Part shown: positions 33,714-42,674 of the stretch, in pieces | Numbering within the stretch: position 1 is the first letter of the stretch | How the letters are laid out: every line of letters begins with the position of its first letter | Origin: Pseudomonadota bacterium | GTDB taxonomy: Bacteria; Pseudomonadota; Gammaproteobacteria; Burkholderiales; Burkholderiaceae_C | Assembly (NCBI GenBank): GCA_031119395.1 | Contig: JAVHYA010000006.1 | Coordinates: 1 to 64,000 of the forward strand | Length of the DNA stretch: 64,000 nt | Reading direction: 5' to 3' | Translations under genes and position numbers: made by a program | The notes under the pieces: generated by a model | The model's database searches: none | What the model was told of the DNA's origin: nothing | Seen by the model: the letters and a program-made list of their open reading frames with translations, nothing else

Positions 33714-34707
33714 GCTTTTCTCCAAGCCAATGGGGCTGATCGCTGTGCAGGGGATGCTCCACGCGCAGTGCGTAACGGCCCTCGTGCGTGCCGTAGCTGC
33801 AGGCGAAGACCGGGGCGCCCTCCACGGTCGCCGCGATCAGGGGCGACTTGTCGAGCTGAATGAAGTCGCCGGGCTTCATGCCGAGCACCTGGGCCACCGT
33901 GAGCTGCGGGCGCGCGAGTTCGGCGACCAGCGCCACCTCGACCTGCTGCAGCTCGCGCGAGAGCATCGACACCCAGCGGCGGTCCTCGGCCAGCGCGCTC
34001 GCCTGCTGCGGTCCATACAGGAGGTCGCGCAGCGGCTCGAGCACGCCATACGGCTTGCAGATGTGGATCGCGCCGGCGAAGCCGCCCATCACGATGTCCA
34101 TGCTCGTCACCACGGTCATCTCGGCCGGCGCTGCGATCGCGGCGAACTGCGGATGCGTTTCCGAGCGCTGGTGCACCAGGCTGAGCGGATAGATGTCGCG
34201 CCAGGCCTCGTCGTAGGCCGCACACACCACCTGCACCAGGCGCTGGATCACGCGCTGCTCGGCGGGGGAGAAATCGCGCCCCTCCATCGAAGCCTGAAGG
34301 TTCCCGTTGCCGCCATACATGAGGTCGACGGTCGCGCCGACCACGGGCGCCTCGAAGGCGACCAGCACATTGCCCCGCAAGGGCTGCAGGGCCGCGATGT
34401 TGAGGCTGGACGGGCCCTCGAGCTTCTGCAGGAATTCGCCGAAGCGCATCACGGCCAGCGGCGCGATGCTCACCTCCGCGCTGCGGCGCAGCAGCTGGAA
34501 CAGGCCTTGACGGAGATGGCGCTGGAAGCGCTCGTTCACGATGTCCAGCGTCGGCATCGGCCGACGCACCCATCGCTGCTCGGTGGACAGGTCGAAGTCG
34601 CGCACCGCGGCCTCGGCCATGCGCTCCACGGCGTCGCCGTTGGCCGGGCCGTCCGTCGCCGCCGCCGTTTCGGGGAGATCGCTCATCGCTGCGCCCGCTT
34701 CGCTCAC
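33703..34707 (-). CDS. fliM: Flagellar motor switch protein FliM, lacking the usual CheY-binding N-terminus
   Basis: C-ring subunit of 334 aa. The CheC-like middle domain and SpoA C-domain look normal: RPMPTLDIVNERFQRHLRQGLFQLLRRSAEV, DLMYGGNGNLQ, SMDIVMGGFAGAIHICKPYGVLEPLRDLL. Canonical FliM begins with an LSQ(D/E)E(I/V)DALL peptide that binds phospho-CheY; here the first 40 residues (SEAGAAMSDLPETAAATDGPANG) contain nothing like it. Two starts are possible: GTG 34707, overlapping the fliL stop, or ATG 34686. Further extension runs into fliL in another frame without such a motif. No chemotaxis genes accompany the locus. Confidence 0.93.
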   Translation of the reverse strand: MSEAGAAMSDLPETAAATDGPANGDAVERMAEAAVRDFDLSTEQRWVRRPMPTLDIVNERFQRHLRQGLFQLLRRSAEVSIAPLAVMRFGEFLQKLEGPSSLNIAALQPLRGNVLVAFEAPVVGATVDLMYGGNGNLQASMEGRDFSPAEQRVIQRLVQVVCAAYDEAWRDIYPLSLVHQRSETHPQFAAIAAPAEMTVVTSMDIVMGGFAGAIHICKPYGVLEPLRDLLYGPQQASALAEDRRWVSMLSRELQQVEVALVAELARPQLTVAQVLGMKPGDFIQLDKSPLIAATVEGAPVFACSYGTHEGRYALRVEHPLHSDQPHWLGEKHVH

Positions 34708-35282
34708 TGGACGATGAAGGACGAGAACAGCACGGCATTCACCGGCGAGGCCGGCGCCTTGCGCGCCTTGCGGCGCGGCGGCTCATCCTCGTCGTCGCCG
34801 TCCTTCGGCCGGCGCGACGCCTTGGGCACCTCGTAGCCGAGCGCCTTGGCGACCTCGACTTGCACATCCTGCGCCAGCTTTTCCTTGCCGTCCCGCTTGA
34901 GCAGTTCTTCGGAGGTGCGCTGCGTCAGCAGCAGCAGCACGCTGCTGCGCACGGCCGGCATCATCGCCCTGAGTTGATCGACCGCCTTGGCGTCGTTCAG
35001 ATCGAGCGTGATGCCCACCTGTGCCACGCGCTCGCCGCCAGGGTCGGCGAGGTTGACGACCATGTTTTCCAGCGCGAGGTAGTTCGGCGACGCCGGCTTC
35101 TTCGCCGAGGCATGCGCGTCCTCCTCGTCGTCCTCGACATGCGCCTTCTTGGACTGCAGGTAGAACCAGCCTGCGCCGCCAGCGCCACCCAGCACGACGA
35201 CGAGCGCCAGCAGGATGATGAGAAGCTTGCCCTTGCCCTTCTTGGGCTCGGCGGCGGCGGTATCCGCGGTGGTGGCTGACAC
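34704..35282 (-). CDS. fliL: Flagellar basal-body-associated protein FliL
   Basis: Single-pass inner-membrane protein of 192 aa: short basic N-terminus, helix at about 20-42, acidic/Lys linker, then the periplasmic FliL domain (LALENMVVNLADPGGERVAQVGITLDL, ending NAVLFSSFIVQ). It stabilises stators around the rotor. The domain carries an unusual charged insertion RRPKDGDDEDEPPRRKARK before its last strand. GTG start with AAGGAACCACC before it. First gene of the fliL-M-N-O-P-Q-R operon; a CCCGAATAAT box lies about 60 bases upstream. Confidence 0.93.
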   Translation of the reverse strand: MSATTADTAAAEPKKGKGKLLIILLALVVVLGGAGGAGWFYLQSKKAHVEDDEEDAHASAKKPASPNYLALENMVVNLADPGGERVAQVGITLDLNDAKAVDQLRAMMPAVRSSVLLLLTQRTSEELLKRDGKEKLAQDVQVEVAKALGYEVPKASRRPKDGDDEDEPPRRKARKAPASPVNAVLFSSFIVQ

Positions 35283-35340
35283 GGTGGTTCCTTCAAGGAG
35301 GCGGGCGGGGCCCGCACGGCATGGCGCCCGAATGGAAGGA

Positions 35341-35350
35341 ATTATTCGGG
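35341..35350 (-). promoter_or_regulatory. Shared CCCGAATAAT box before fliL
   Basis: Exact 10-mer also present upstream of fliF (42195-42204, minus), at a similar distance from the start codon (about 52-59 bases). Sequence for about 28 bases upstream is also partly alike (CTTT, GCGCG at matching positions). A CGAATAA core appears before flgA as well (57312-57318). A candidate -10 region or FlhDC-linked class II element. Confidence 0.45.
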
Positions 35351-35431
35351 TCCGCGTCGCGCGGGAGGCGCGGAAAAGCGCCAGAAAAACCCCGTTTCAC
35401 CGCGCTTGCGCCCGCGCACCGCGCGCGAGCT

Positions 35432-36856
35432 TCAGGCGTACACGTCGATCCCGCCGCGCTGCACGGCGCGCGCCGCAGCCTGCGCGGACGCGTCCGGCGC
35501 CGGTGCGGCGCTCACCGACGGCGCGCCGATTTCACGCACGCGGCCACCGGCCTCCGGCGCCGGATGGCCCGGCTGGCCGGTTGTCCCCGCACCGACGCTC
35601 ACCTGGCCAAGCACCAGGCCGCTGCCGCCCAGGAGCTGCTCGAGTTGCGCCAGCGAATCGCCGATGAGTTGCCGTGCATGCGCCTGCTCGCTGCGGAATG
35701 CCACGTGGGCTTCGTTGCCCTGCACCTGCACGCTGACCGACACCGCGGCGCCGGCCGGTCCCTGGACGGTGAGTTCGGCGCCCTGGGTCTTCTGCCCGAG
35801 CCACCAGCTGATCTGGTCGGCCAGCGCGCCCGCGAACTCCGTCGCGCCGCCCGCCACGGGGGCTGGCGATGCCTGCGACGTCGAGACGCCGGAAGTCCCT
35901 GGCCCCGCCATTCCTGGCGTCGGCCCCGGTTCGGGCGACGCCGGTTGCCGCGCATCACGTTCCCGTGAGCCGTCCATGCTGCCGCCGGGGGTCGCGAGAG
36001 GCACGGCCCCGCTCGCCGGCAAGGGCTCGGCATGGACCGCGTTGGCAAATCGCTCGGCGAGCATGTCGCCACGCCCCTGCGCCTCCTGATGCGCCAGGCG
36101 CGAGGCGTCGGCCGCCACCACGTCCTGCCCCGGCGTGCCGGCCGCCTGCGCCGGACCCGCCCCGCGCCCTGCGAAGGGCGCCGCCGCCGAGGGCAGCGCG
36201 CCGGCGCCGAAGCGTGGCGCCATGGGCGCATCGGACCCCGCCTTCGACGCGGCGGACGCGGCGTCCCCGGCCCACGCGGCGAGGCGCTCGGGCGTGCGCT
36301 GGCCCGGTGCCGTGCGAACAGCGGCTTCGCCGGGCACGGCCACGGCGGGCGATGACGGCGAGGCCGCATCTGCGCCGGACTCGGCGGGAACCATGGAGGC
36401 GGGCGGCGACGCCACCGGCCGGGCGTCGACACGAACTCCGGGCGTTCGCCCGGCCGCGCCGACGGCGCCGAGGGCGCGGGCGCCTTCGCTGGCGTGCGCG
36501 GGCGCGGCCTGCTGGCCGCGACCCGACGACAGCGCGCTCTGGGCCAGCAGCAACGCAAGGGCCGGCAGGGGCACCGCGCCAGGATCGGGCGCGGCGGGCG
36601 CCGCGCCCGATGCCAGCGACCCGTCCGGAGGCGGGGTCTGGGGATCGGCCACGGCGGATTCCGGCAATGGCGCGCCGGCTGCGTCGTCGACATCCACGTC
36701 GCCGTCGTGCGACGAGGGCTCGACGCGGCGCGCGCTGGTCAGCGCATCGGCGAAGGCCGCCCCCGCCGTGTCGTCGTGCAGGCCGGGGCTGCCGGCGGAT
36801 GCGGCCGACGACAGCGCCGTCGACGGCCCGCCGGCGCCGAGAACCTGCGCGCTCAT
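35432..36856 (-). CDS. fliK: Flagellar hook-length control protein FliK
   Basis: 474 aa. The long N-terminal part is Ala/Pro/Gly-rich and disordered, as usual for FliK rulers. The C-terminal domain (about 325-425) shows the FLG_Hook signature: GAELTVQGPAGAAVSVSVQVQGNEAHVAFRSEQAHARQLIGDSLAQLEQLLGGSGLVLGQVSV. It measures hook length and switches export specificity through FlhB. The ATG at 36856 overlaps the fliJ stop (ATGA); the extended ORF in the track is shadow of fliJ. Assignment is by C-domain and position. Confidence 0.9.
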   Translation of the reverse strand: MSAQVLGAGGPSTALSSAASAGSPGLHDDTAGAAFADALTSARRVEPSSHDGDVDVDDAAGAPLPESAVADPQTPPPDGSLASGAAPAAPDPGAVPLPALALLLAQSALSSGRGQQAAPAHASEGARALGAVGAAGRTPGVRVDARPVASPPASMVPAESGADAASPSSPAVAVPGEAAVRTAPGQRTPERLAAWAGDAASAASKAGSDAPMAPRFGAGALPSAAAPFAGRGAGPAQAAGTPGQDVVAADASRLAHQEAQGRGDMLAERFANAVHAEPLPASGAVPLATPGGSMDGSRERDARQPASPEPGPTPGMAGPGTSGVSTSQASPAPVAGGATEFAGALADQISWWLGQKTQGAELTVQGPAGAAVSVSVQVQGNEAHVAFRSEQAHARQLIGDSLAQLEQLLGGSGLVLGQVSVGAGTTGQPGHPAPEAGGRVREIGAPSVSAAPAPDASAQAAARAVQRGGIDVYA

Positions 36857-37317
36857 CCCGCAAATCCCACCAGGCCGCCGCTCAGCAACCGCCGATGCTG
36901 GGCGGCGGCGAGTTCGTCGGACTGCTTCTGCTCGCGCCGCTGGCGCAACAGCTGTTCCTCGCGCTCGCGTTGCGCCTGCAACTGGCGCAGCGATTCCAGG
37001 CGAGCCTCCGCCGCGCGGACGAGCTCTGCCTCCTGGGACACGCGGGCCGCATGCTCCGCGACGACCGAGGTCTGCAGCCGGATCGCGTGCACCAGGCGCT
37101 CCATGAACTGATAGTGGTGACGCATGATCTCGGGCGCGCATCGCCCGGATTGCGCGCCCCATCGCGAGGTGGTTTCCTGCGCGTACGTTTCGAGCTGGTC
37201 GAGCTGCAGCTGCGCGCCCACCCATTGCTGGCGGGCCTGGCTCAAGGCCTGCGCCAAGGTGTCCCGCTTGCCGGTCGCCAACTCGATGGCGAGCTGCATT
37301 CCGTCGATGTTCGTCAT
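36853..37317 (-). CDS. fliJ: Flagellar export chaperone/coiled-coil protein FliJ
   Basis: 154 aa, almost entirely helical coiled coil, rich in Gln, Arg and Glu (RLESLRQLQAQREREEQLLRQRREQKQ). It corresponds to the FliJ rotor-like stalk that engages the FliI ATPase hexamer and FlhA. The ATG at 37315-37317 (MTNIDGMQLAIEL) lies 20 nt after fliI; the long ORF in the track continues antisense through fliI. Gene order fliI-fliJ-fliK supports the call more than sequence does. Confidence 0.88.
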   Translation of the reverse strand: MTNIDGMQLAIELATGKRDTLAQALSQARQQWVGAQLQLDQLETYAQETTSRWGAQSGRCAPEIMRHHYQFMERLVHAIRLQTSVVAEHAARVSQEAELVRAAEARLESLRQLQAQREREEQLLRQRREQKQSDELAAAQHRRLLSGGLVGFAG

Positions 37318-37337
37318 GGCCCTCTTCTCCTGCCGCC

Positions 37338-38741
37338 TCAGGCGGCCTTCTCGTCGATCGTGCGCCGCAGCCCCTGGACGCTGCTGCTCAGCGACGCGCC
37401 CTCGTGCATGCCTTGTTGAAGGAAACCCACCATGCCCGGATGGCGTGCGATGGCCTCGTCGAGCTGCACATCGCTGCCCGCGGCATACGCCCCCAGCCGG
37501 ACCAGGTCGCGGCTCTTGCGATAGCGCGAATACACGGCCCTGAAGCGCCGCGCGGCGGCCAGATGCGGGCCGTCCACCACGTTGTGCATGACGCGCGAGG
37601 CCGACTGCTCGATGTCGATCGCCGGGAAGTGCGCCTCTTCGGCCAGGGCGCGCGACAGGACGATGTGGCCGTCCAGGATGGCGCGCGCGGCGTCGGCGAT
37701 CGGGTCCTGCTGATCGTCTCCTTCGGAGAGCACGGTGTAGAAGGCGGTGATCGAACCGACGCCGTTGAGTCCGTTGCCGCTGCGTTCCACCAGCTGCGGC
37801 AGCTTGGCGAAGCACGACGGCGGATAGCCCTTGGTGGCAGGTGGCTCGCCGATCGCCAGCGCGATCTCGCGCTGCGCCATCGCATAGCGGGTCAGCGAGT
37901 CCATGAGCAGCAGCACGTGCGACCCGCGGTCACGGAAATGTTCGGCGATGCCGGTGGCATAGGCCGCGCCCTGCATGCGCAGCAGCGGGGGCGCATCGGC
38001 GGGCGCGGCGACGACGATCGAGCGCGCGCGGCCCTCGGCGCCGAGGATGTCCTCGATGAATTCCTTGACTTCCCGGCCGCGCTCTCCGATGAGCCCGACG
38101 ACGATGACATCGGCGCGCGTGTAGCGGGCCATCATGCCCAGGAGCACGCTCTTTCCGACTCCCGAGCCGGCAAACAGCCCGATGCGCTGCCCACGTCCGA
38201 CCGTCAACAGCGCATTGATCGCCCGCACCCCGGTATCGAGTGGCTCGCGCACCGGGTCGCGCTCCATGGCGTTGATCGGCGCGCGTTCCAGAGGCTCGGC
38301 CGACACCTGCGTGAGCGGCCCCTGGTGATCCAGCGGCACGCCCTGCGGGTCCACCACCCGCCCGAGCAGCCCCGGGCCGACAGGCAGCCTCAGCACGCCG
38401 CTGCGCACCTGGACCTGCGACTCCGGCTCGCCCAGCCGGGGCAAGGGCACGAAGGCGGTGGCCGGCCGCACGGCGGCCCCGCTCGACAGCCCGTGGACGT
38501 CCCCCGCCGGCATCAGGAATGCCCGATCGCCCGAAAAGCCGACGACCTCTGCCAGCACATCCTTCTGGCCCGGCATGCGCACGAGGCACTGGGCGCCGAT
38601 GGGCGTGCGCAGGCCGGTGGCTTCGAGCACCAATCCCGCCACGCGGGTGAGCGAACCCTCCACCTCGAGCTGCGCCGGCCGCTGCACGCGCGCCAGGGCG
38701 TCGTCCATGAAGCGTTGCCAGACGGCGGCCTCAGGCGGCAT
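37338..38741 (-). CDS. fliI: Flagellum-specific ATPase FliI
   Basis: 467 aa, F1-beta-like export ATPase. Walker A is [14 protein letters not shown], catalytic Glu lies in [15 protein letters not shown], Walker B in [35 protein letters not shown], and the C-terminal domain has [19 protein letters not shown]. It energises substrate unloading at the export gate with FliH and FliJ. The ATG at 38741 has GGAGGG just upstream and overlaps fliH by 11 nt. Confidence 0.96.
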   Translation of the reverse strand: MPPEAAVWQRFMDDALARVQRPAQLEVEGSLTRVAGLVLEATGLRTPIGAQCLVRMPGQKDVLAEVVGFSGDRAFLMPAGDVHGLSSGAAVRPATAFVPLPRLGEPESQVQVRSGVLRLPVGPGLLGRVVDPQGVPLDHQGPLTQVSAEPLERAPINAMERDPVREPLDTGVRAINALLTVGRGQRIGLFAGSGVGKSVLLGMMARYTRADVIVVGLIGERGREVKEFIEDILGAEGRARSIVVAAPADAPPLLRMQGAAYATGIAEHFRDRGSHVLLLMDSLTRYAMAQREIALAIGEPPATKGYPPSCFAKLPQLVERSGNGLNGVGSITAFYTVLSEGDDQQDPIADAARAILDGHIVLSRALAEEAHFPAIDIEQSASRVMHNVVDGPHLAAARRFRAVYSRYRKSRDLVRLGAYAAGSDVQLDEAIARHPGMVGFLQQGMHEGASLSSSVQGLRRTIDEKAA

Positions 38742-39393
38742 GCGCGCCCTCCTCGTTCCAGGGAATGTCCAGGCCGAGACTGCCGACGGCATGGGCCCAG
38801 CGCGCCGATACGCTGGCGTCCACACGGTTGGCTGCGCTCGACAGCACGCAGTCGCCCTCCGACAGGGAGGCGTCGACCAGCACGCTCACCGACTGGTCGG
38901 CAAATTGGTCCTGCAATGCCGCGCCGAATCGCTCATGGTCCGCCCGCGACAGGCTCAGGCTTGCGGGGCGACCGTCGTCGAGCAGCAACTGCACGGCCTC
39001 CTGCGCCACCTCGGCCAGCCCCTGGGTGCCGCCGGCGAGTTCGCGGCGCAGCACCTGGCGGGCGATGGCACAGGCGATCTCCAGGCTGCCTCGTGCGATG
39101 TCCTGCTGCGCCCGCGCCAGGCCCAGGCTCGCCGCATCGAACAGCGCGGCGAAACGGGCTGCGTGCTCCGCCAGCGAGCGGTCGAAGGCCTCCTGCATTT
39201 CGGCCCGCACACGCGCAGTTGCCTCGGCCACCCCGTCGGCATGGCCCTGGGCATAGCCATGCGAGCGTGCATCCCGCACGGCCTCCGGCCGGATCACGGG
39301 GGCCTGCTCGGGCGTGGTGCCCACGCGGGCGAAAGTCCAGGGCGAGGCGACGCCCAGATCTTCGGCAGCAATGAAACGGGAGGTGCGCACCAT
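38731..39393 (-). CDS. fliH: Flagellar export apparatus stator protein FliH
   Basis: 220 aa, regulator of FliI. N-terminal disordered part, a GxxxG-like helix ([24 protein letters not shown]), then the conserved C-domain with [16 protein letters not shown] and [23 protein letters not shown]. The C-terminal VDASV segment is the family's strongest mark. The ATG at 39391-39393 lies within the last bases of fliG-fliH overlap region (4 nt after the fliG stop boundary). Cytoplasmic, tethers FliI to the C-ring. Confidence 0.92.
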   Translation of the reverse strand: MVRTSRFIAAEDLGVASPWTFARVGTTPEQAPVIRPEAVRDARSHGYAQGHADGVAEATARVRAEMQEAFDRSLAEHAARFAALFDAASLGLARAQQDIARGSLEIACAIARQVLRRELAGGTQGLAEVAQEAVQLLLDDGRPASLSLSRADHERFGAALQDQFADQSVSVLVDASLSEGDCVLSSAANRVDASVSARWAHAVGSLGLDIPWNEEGAHAA

Positions 39394-39397
39394 GGGT

Positions 39398-40387
39398 TCA
39401 GACCATGCCGGCACCGCCGCCCAGGACGATCTGGCCATCGTCGGCGAGTTGGCGAACCGCCTTCAGGATCTCCTTCTGCTGCGCCTCGACCTCGGCCAGG
39501 CGCAGCGGCCCGCGCGACTCCAGGTCTTCGCGCAGCGACTCGGCGGCGCGCGACGACATGTTGGAGAGAAACTTCTCCCGCAATGCAGGGGGCGCGCCCT
39601 TCAGAGCCACGACCAGGGTCTCCGATGCGATCTCCTTGAGCACCAGCTGGATGGACTTGTCGTCGAGCTTGAGCGTGTCCTCGAACACGAACATCAGGTC
39701 GGCGATTTCCTGCGCCAGGTCGGGGTCGTGGCTGCGGATCGCCTCGACCGCCTGGGTATCGACGCCGGCGCCAAGCATGTTGATCATGCCCGCAGCCGCC
39801 TTGGCACCACCGAGCGTCGGCTTGCGCACCTTGGCGCCCCCGGCAAGGATCCTCCCCATCACCTCGTTGAGGTCCTGCAGGGCGGCCGGATGCATGCCTT
39901 CGAGCGTCGCCACACGCAGCAGCACCTCGGCGCGGCGCTCCTCGGGCAGCTGCACCAGGATCGACGCCGCGTGGTCGGGTTCGAGGTGCACCAGGATCGC
40001 GGCCACGATCTGCGGATGCTCGATCTTCAGCACTTCGGCCACCGATGGGGCGTCCATCCAGCGCAGGTTCTCGATGCCGGTCAATTGCAGCGGCTGCAGG
40101 ATGCGATCGACCAGGATGGTCGCCTTTTCCTCGCCCAGGGCACGCTGCAGCACGGCACGCACATAGTCGCCGGTGTCGGCGGCAAACAGGCCCTGACCGG
40201 CGGTGGCGGTGACGAAGCGATCCGCCACCTCGCCCAGCCGGTCGCGCGAAACGACACGGGTCTTGGCGATGGTCTCGCCGATCTTCTGCACCTCGCGCGG
40301 CGACAGGTGCCGGAGCACCTCGCCGGCTTCCTGCTCCCCCAGGGACATCAGCAGGATGGCTGCGTCGTTGAGGCCTTGTTCGTCCAT
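39398..40387 (-). CDS. fliG: Flagellar motor switch protein FliG
   Basis: 329 aa, the torque-generating C-ring subunit. N-domain LNDAAILLMSLGEQEAGEVLRHLSPREVQKIGETIA binds FliF. The middle domain has EHPQIVAAILVHLEPDHAASILVQLPE (the EHPQR-like motif as EHPQI). The C-domain carries MFVFEDTLKLDDKSIQLVLKEIASETLVVALKGA with the charged residues that meet MotA. Normal length and no anomalies. Starts 21 nt after the fliF stop. Confidence 0.96.
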   Translation of the reverse strand: MDEQGLNDAAILLMSLGEQEAGEVLRHLSPREVQKIGETIAKTRVVSRDRLGEVADRFVTATAGQGLFAADTGDYVRAVLQRALGEEKATILVDRILQPLQLTGIENLRWMDAPSVAEVLKIEHPQIVAAILVHLEPDHAASILVQLPEERRAEVLLRVATLEGMHPAALQDLNEVMGRILAGGAKVRKPTLGGAKAAAGMINMLGAGVDTQAVEAIRSHDPDLAQEIADLMFVFEDTLKLDDKSIQLVLKEIASETLVVALKGAPPALREKFLSNMSSRAAESLREDLESRGPLRLAEVEAQQKEILKAVRQLADDGQIVLGGGAGMV

Positions 40388-40408
40388 GGTGCGTCCGGGT
40401 CCTCGCGT

Positions 40409-42142
40409 TCAGGGGGTGGCCGCGGCGTCGCCGTTGACCCAGGTCTTGACGATGTTGGCCACGGCGACGGGGTTCTGGCGGGCCATCTGGCGCGCTCCCT
40501 CGAGCCGTGCCTGCTCGGGCACCTCGCTGCTCGCCGTCCCCGCAAGACGCTCGACCTCGGGCCCGGCCAAAGCCGGGCGCTGCGGCTCGTCGGCAATCAG
40601 GGCACTCAGCTGCGCGCCCTGCGCAGGCACCACGGGCGCAGGCCGGTGGCTGGCCAGCACCTTGATGCCGGGCCGCACGAAGCCGAAGAGCACCACCGCG
40701 CCGAGCAGCGCCAGGGCCACGGGCCACGCCAGGCCGCGCACCATGTCGAGCATCTCGGGCCGCTTCCACAAGGGCAGCTCCGCCGGTGCACCCACGTCCA
40801 CCAGGAAGGGTGCGTTCATCAGGTTGACCGAATCCCCGCGCTCCTTGCTGTAGCCGATGCTTTCGCGTACCAGCGCGGTCATCTGTTCGATCTGCTGCGC
40901 CGACAGCGCGGTGGGCGTGACCTTGCCCTGGGCATCGCCGACGCTGGCATAGTTCACCACCACGGCCGCGCTCAGCCGGCGCACCTGGCCGGTCGCTCCG
41001 CGAACGGTCTTGACGGTCTTGTCGACCTCGTAGTTGGTCACCGATTCGCGCCGGCCGGGCGGACGGGCCGGCGCGCCGGCCGCTGCGCCCGCACCGGCAC
41101 CCGCCGACAGTGGCGCAGCCGAGCCGTTGATGGGCGCGGACGCCGGGCCGGGCGGCTGGTTGGACGTCGCGCCGGGAACCCCACCGGCCGCGGCCGCCGC
41201 TGCGGCGCCGCCAGTGGTTTCGACGGTCTGCTGGCTGCGCACCGCGCTCACCTCGGCGGCCAGATTGGGCTTGTGCTCCTCGGACGTGGCCTCGGTCTGC
41301 GAGAAATCGACATCCGCCGTGACCTGGGCCTTGACGTTCTGGCGGCCGACCACCGGCTCGAGGATGTCCAGGATGCGGCGCGTGAGCTGCTGCTCGATCT
41401 GCTGGGTGTAGGCCAGTTGCTGTGCATCGGCCGCGCCGCCGGCGCCGCCTTCACCGGTGGTCGACAGCAGCTTGCCGGTGTCGTCCACCACGCTCACCGC
41501 GGCAGGCGTGAGTTCGGGCACGCTGGATGCCACCAGGTGCACGATGCCGGCCACCTGGTTCCGCTCGAGCGTGCGGCCCGGGTAAAGAGACAACAGCACC
41601 GACGCGGAAGGCTTGAGCTGCTCCCGGAAAAAGCCGTTCTGCTGGGGCAGCGCCAGGTGCACCCGTGCGCTCTGGACCGACCCCAGGGCCTGGATCGACC
41701 GCGTGAGCTCGCCCTCCAGCGCGCGCTGGAAGCTGAGCTTCTCCTGAAACTGCGTCATCCCGAAACGGGCGTTGTCGGTCAGTTCGTAGCCGGCCACCGA
41801 TCCCTTGGGCAGCCCTTGCGACGCCAGGCGCAGGCGCACGTCATGCACCTTGTCGGCAGGCACCAGCACTGCGCCGCCGCCCTCCGAGTACTTGTAGGGG
41901 ATGTTCATCTGCGCCAACTGGGCCACGATGGCGCCGCCGTCCTTGTCGGCGAGGTTGGTGTAGAGCACGCGCCAGTCCGGCGTGCGCGCCAGCGCCACCG
42001 CGGCCACCAGCAGGGCAACCATGAGCGCCAGCCCGATGCCCAAGCGCATGCGCTGGGCCGGCGAGAGCGTGGAGAGCCTGGACGTCCAGGCAGGCGCGCC
42101 GGGGTTGGCGGAAGCGTTGGTGGTGAGGGCGACGGCGGACAT
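40409..42142 (-). CDS. fliF: Flagellar MS-ring protein FliF
   Basis: 577 aa, MS-ring scaffold. First helix at about 33-52, two ring-building motifs (WRVLYTNLADKDGGAIVAQLAQMNIPYKYSEGGGAVLVPADKVHDVRLRLASQGLPKG; then TRRILDILEPVVGRQNVKAQVTADVDFSQTE), a Gly/Ala/Pro-rich variable loop, second helix near 445-465 and a FliG-binding tail. ATG 42142 is used; an ATG at 42172 adds MPPPIATSRP and has GGTGG upstream, so the start is uncertain. It faces fliE and has the CCCGAATAAT box about 52 bases upstream. Confidence 0.95.
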   Translation of the reverse strand: MSAVALTTNASANPGAPAWTSRLSTLSPAQRMRLGIGLALMVALLVAAVALARTPDWRVLYTNLADKDGGAIVAQLAQMNIPYKYSEGGGAVLVPADKVHDVRLRLASQGLPKGSVAGYELTDNARFGMTQFQEKLSFQRALEGELTRSIQALGSVQSARVHLALPQQNGFFREQLKPSASVLLSLYPGRTLERNQVAGIVHLVASSVPELTPAAVSVVDDTGKLLSTTGEGGAGGAADAQQLAYTQQIEQQLTRRILDILEPVVGRQNVKAQVTADVDFSQTEATSEEHKPNLAAEVSAVRSQQTVETTGGAAAAAAAGGVPGATSNQPPGPASAPINGSAAPLSAGAGAGAAAGAPARPPGRRESVTNYEVDKTVKTVRGATGQVRRLSAAVVVNYASVGDAQGKVTPTALSAQQIEQMTALVRESIGYSKERGDSVNLMNAPFLVDVGAPAELPLWKRPEMLDMVRGLAWPVALALLGAVVLFGFVRPGIKVLASHRPAPVVPAQGAQLSALIADEPQRPALAGPEVERLAGTASSEVPEQARLEGARQMARQNPVAVANIVKTWVNGDAAATP

Positions 42143-42194
42143 GGGGCGGCTGGTGGCAATCGGAGGCGGCATCCTTGCCACCCCGCTGCGACGG

Positions 42195-42204
42195 ATTATT
42201 CGGG
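42195..42204 (-). promoter_or_regulatory. Shared CCCGAATAAT box before fliF
   Basis: Identical to the 10-mer before fliL and placed about 52 bases upstream of the fliF ATG. The fliE-fliF gap also holds a GCCGATAA octamer on the plus strand at 42224, but no FliA -35 accompanies it. Confidence 0.45.
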
Positions 42205-42295
42205 CACGCCCCACGCGCATAAGGCCGATAAAGCAGCCGTTTTTGCCCTATTTCTCGGGGATCGACGGCGCGCGGGCGGCCCTAGCATCCACGCC

Positions 42296-42601
42296 ATGGA
42301 CTTCAAGCTCTCTCCCGTTTCGCCCGCCGCCCTCGCGCGACCCGCCGTGGCGCCCCGAACGGTGTCGGCGGGCGCGGAAGCCGGCTTCTCCACCGCGCTG
42401 TCGGGGGCGCTCAAGTCGCTCAGCGCGTCGCAGGCCGAAGCGACGCAGATGCAGCGGGAAGTGCAGATGGAGAACCCCCAGGTGAGCCTGGAGCAGACCA
42501 TGGTGTCGATGCAGAAGGCCCAGATCGGCTTTCAGGCCGCGCTGCACGTGCGCAACCGCATGGTGCAGGCCTACACCGACATCATGAACATGCAGGTCTG
42601 A
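42296..42601 (+). CDS. fliE: Flagellar hook-basal body protein FliE
   Basis: 101 aa, helical adaptor between MS ring and rod. The C-terminal region QVSLEQTMVSMQKAQIGFQAALHVRNRMVQAYTDIMNMQV is the FliE signature. It is divergent from fliF, and its own downstream neighbour (fliT) is on the other strand, so it is monocistronic. No strong ribosome site; the ATG at 42296 is the only one that gives full family length. Confidence 0.94.
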   Translation: MDFKLSPVSPAALARPAVAPRTVSAGAEAGFSTALSGALKSLSASQAEATQMQREVQMENPQVSLEQTMVSMQKAQIGFQAALHVRNRMVQAYTDIMNMQV

Positions 42602-42674
42602 CGCGGCGGGCGGGGCTGGCGCTCGTCGTGCGTGCCGCGCCGGCAACCAAGCTGCACACCCTCGTGCCAGCGCT

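Noticed and set aside
42224-42231. GCCGATAA octamer on the plus strand before fliE as a FliA promoter
   Set aside because: Eleven bases upstream there is CACGCCCC, nothing like TAAAGTTT; the -10 match alone is not enough.
39314-42601. 1095-aa plus-strand ORF covering fliF and fliG in antisense
   Set aside because: His/Arg/Ala-rich shadow; only its last 101 codons (fliE) are real.
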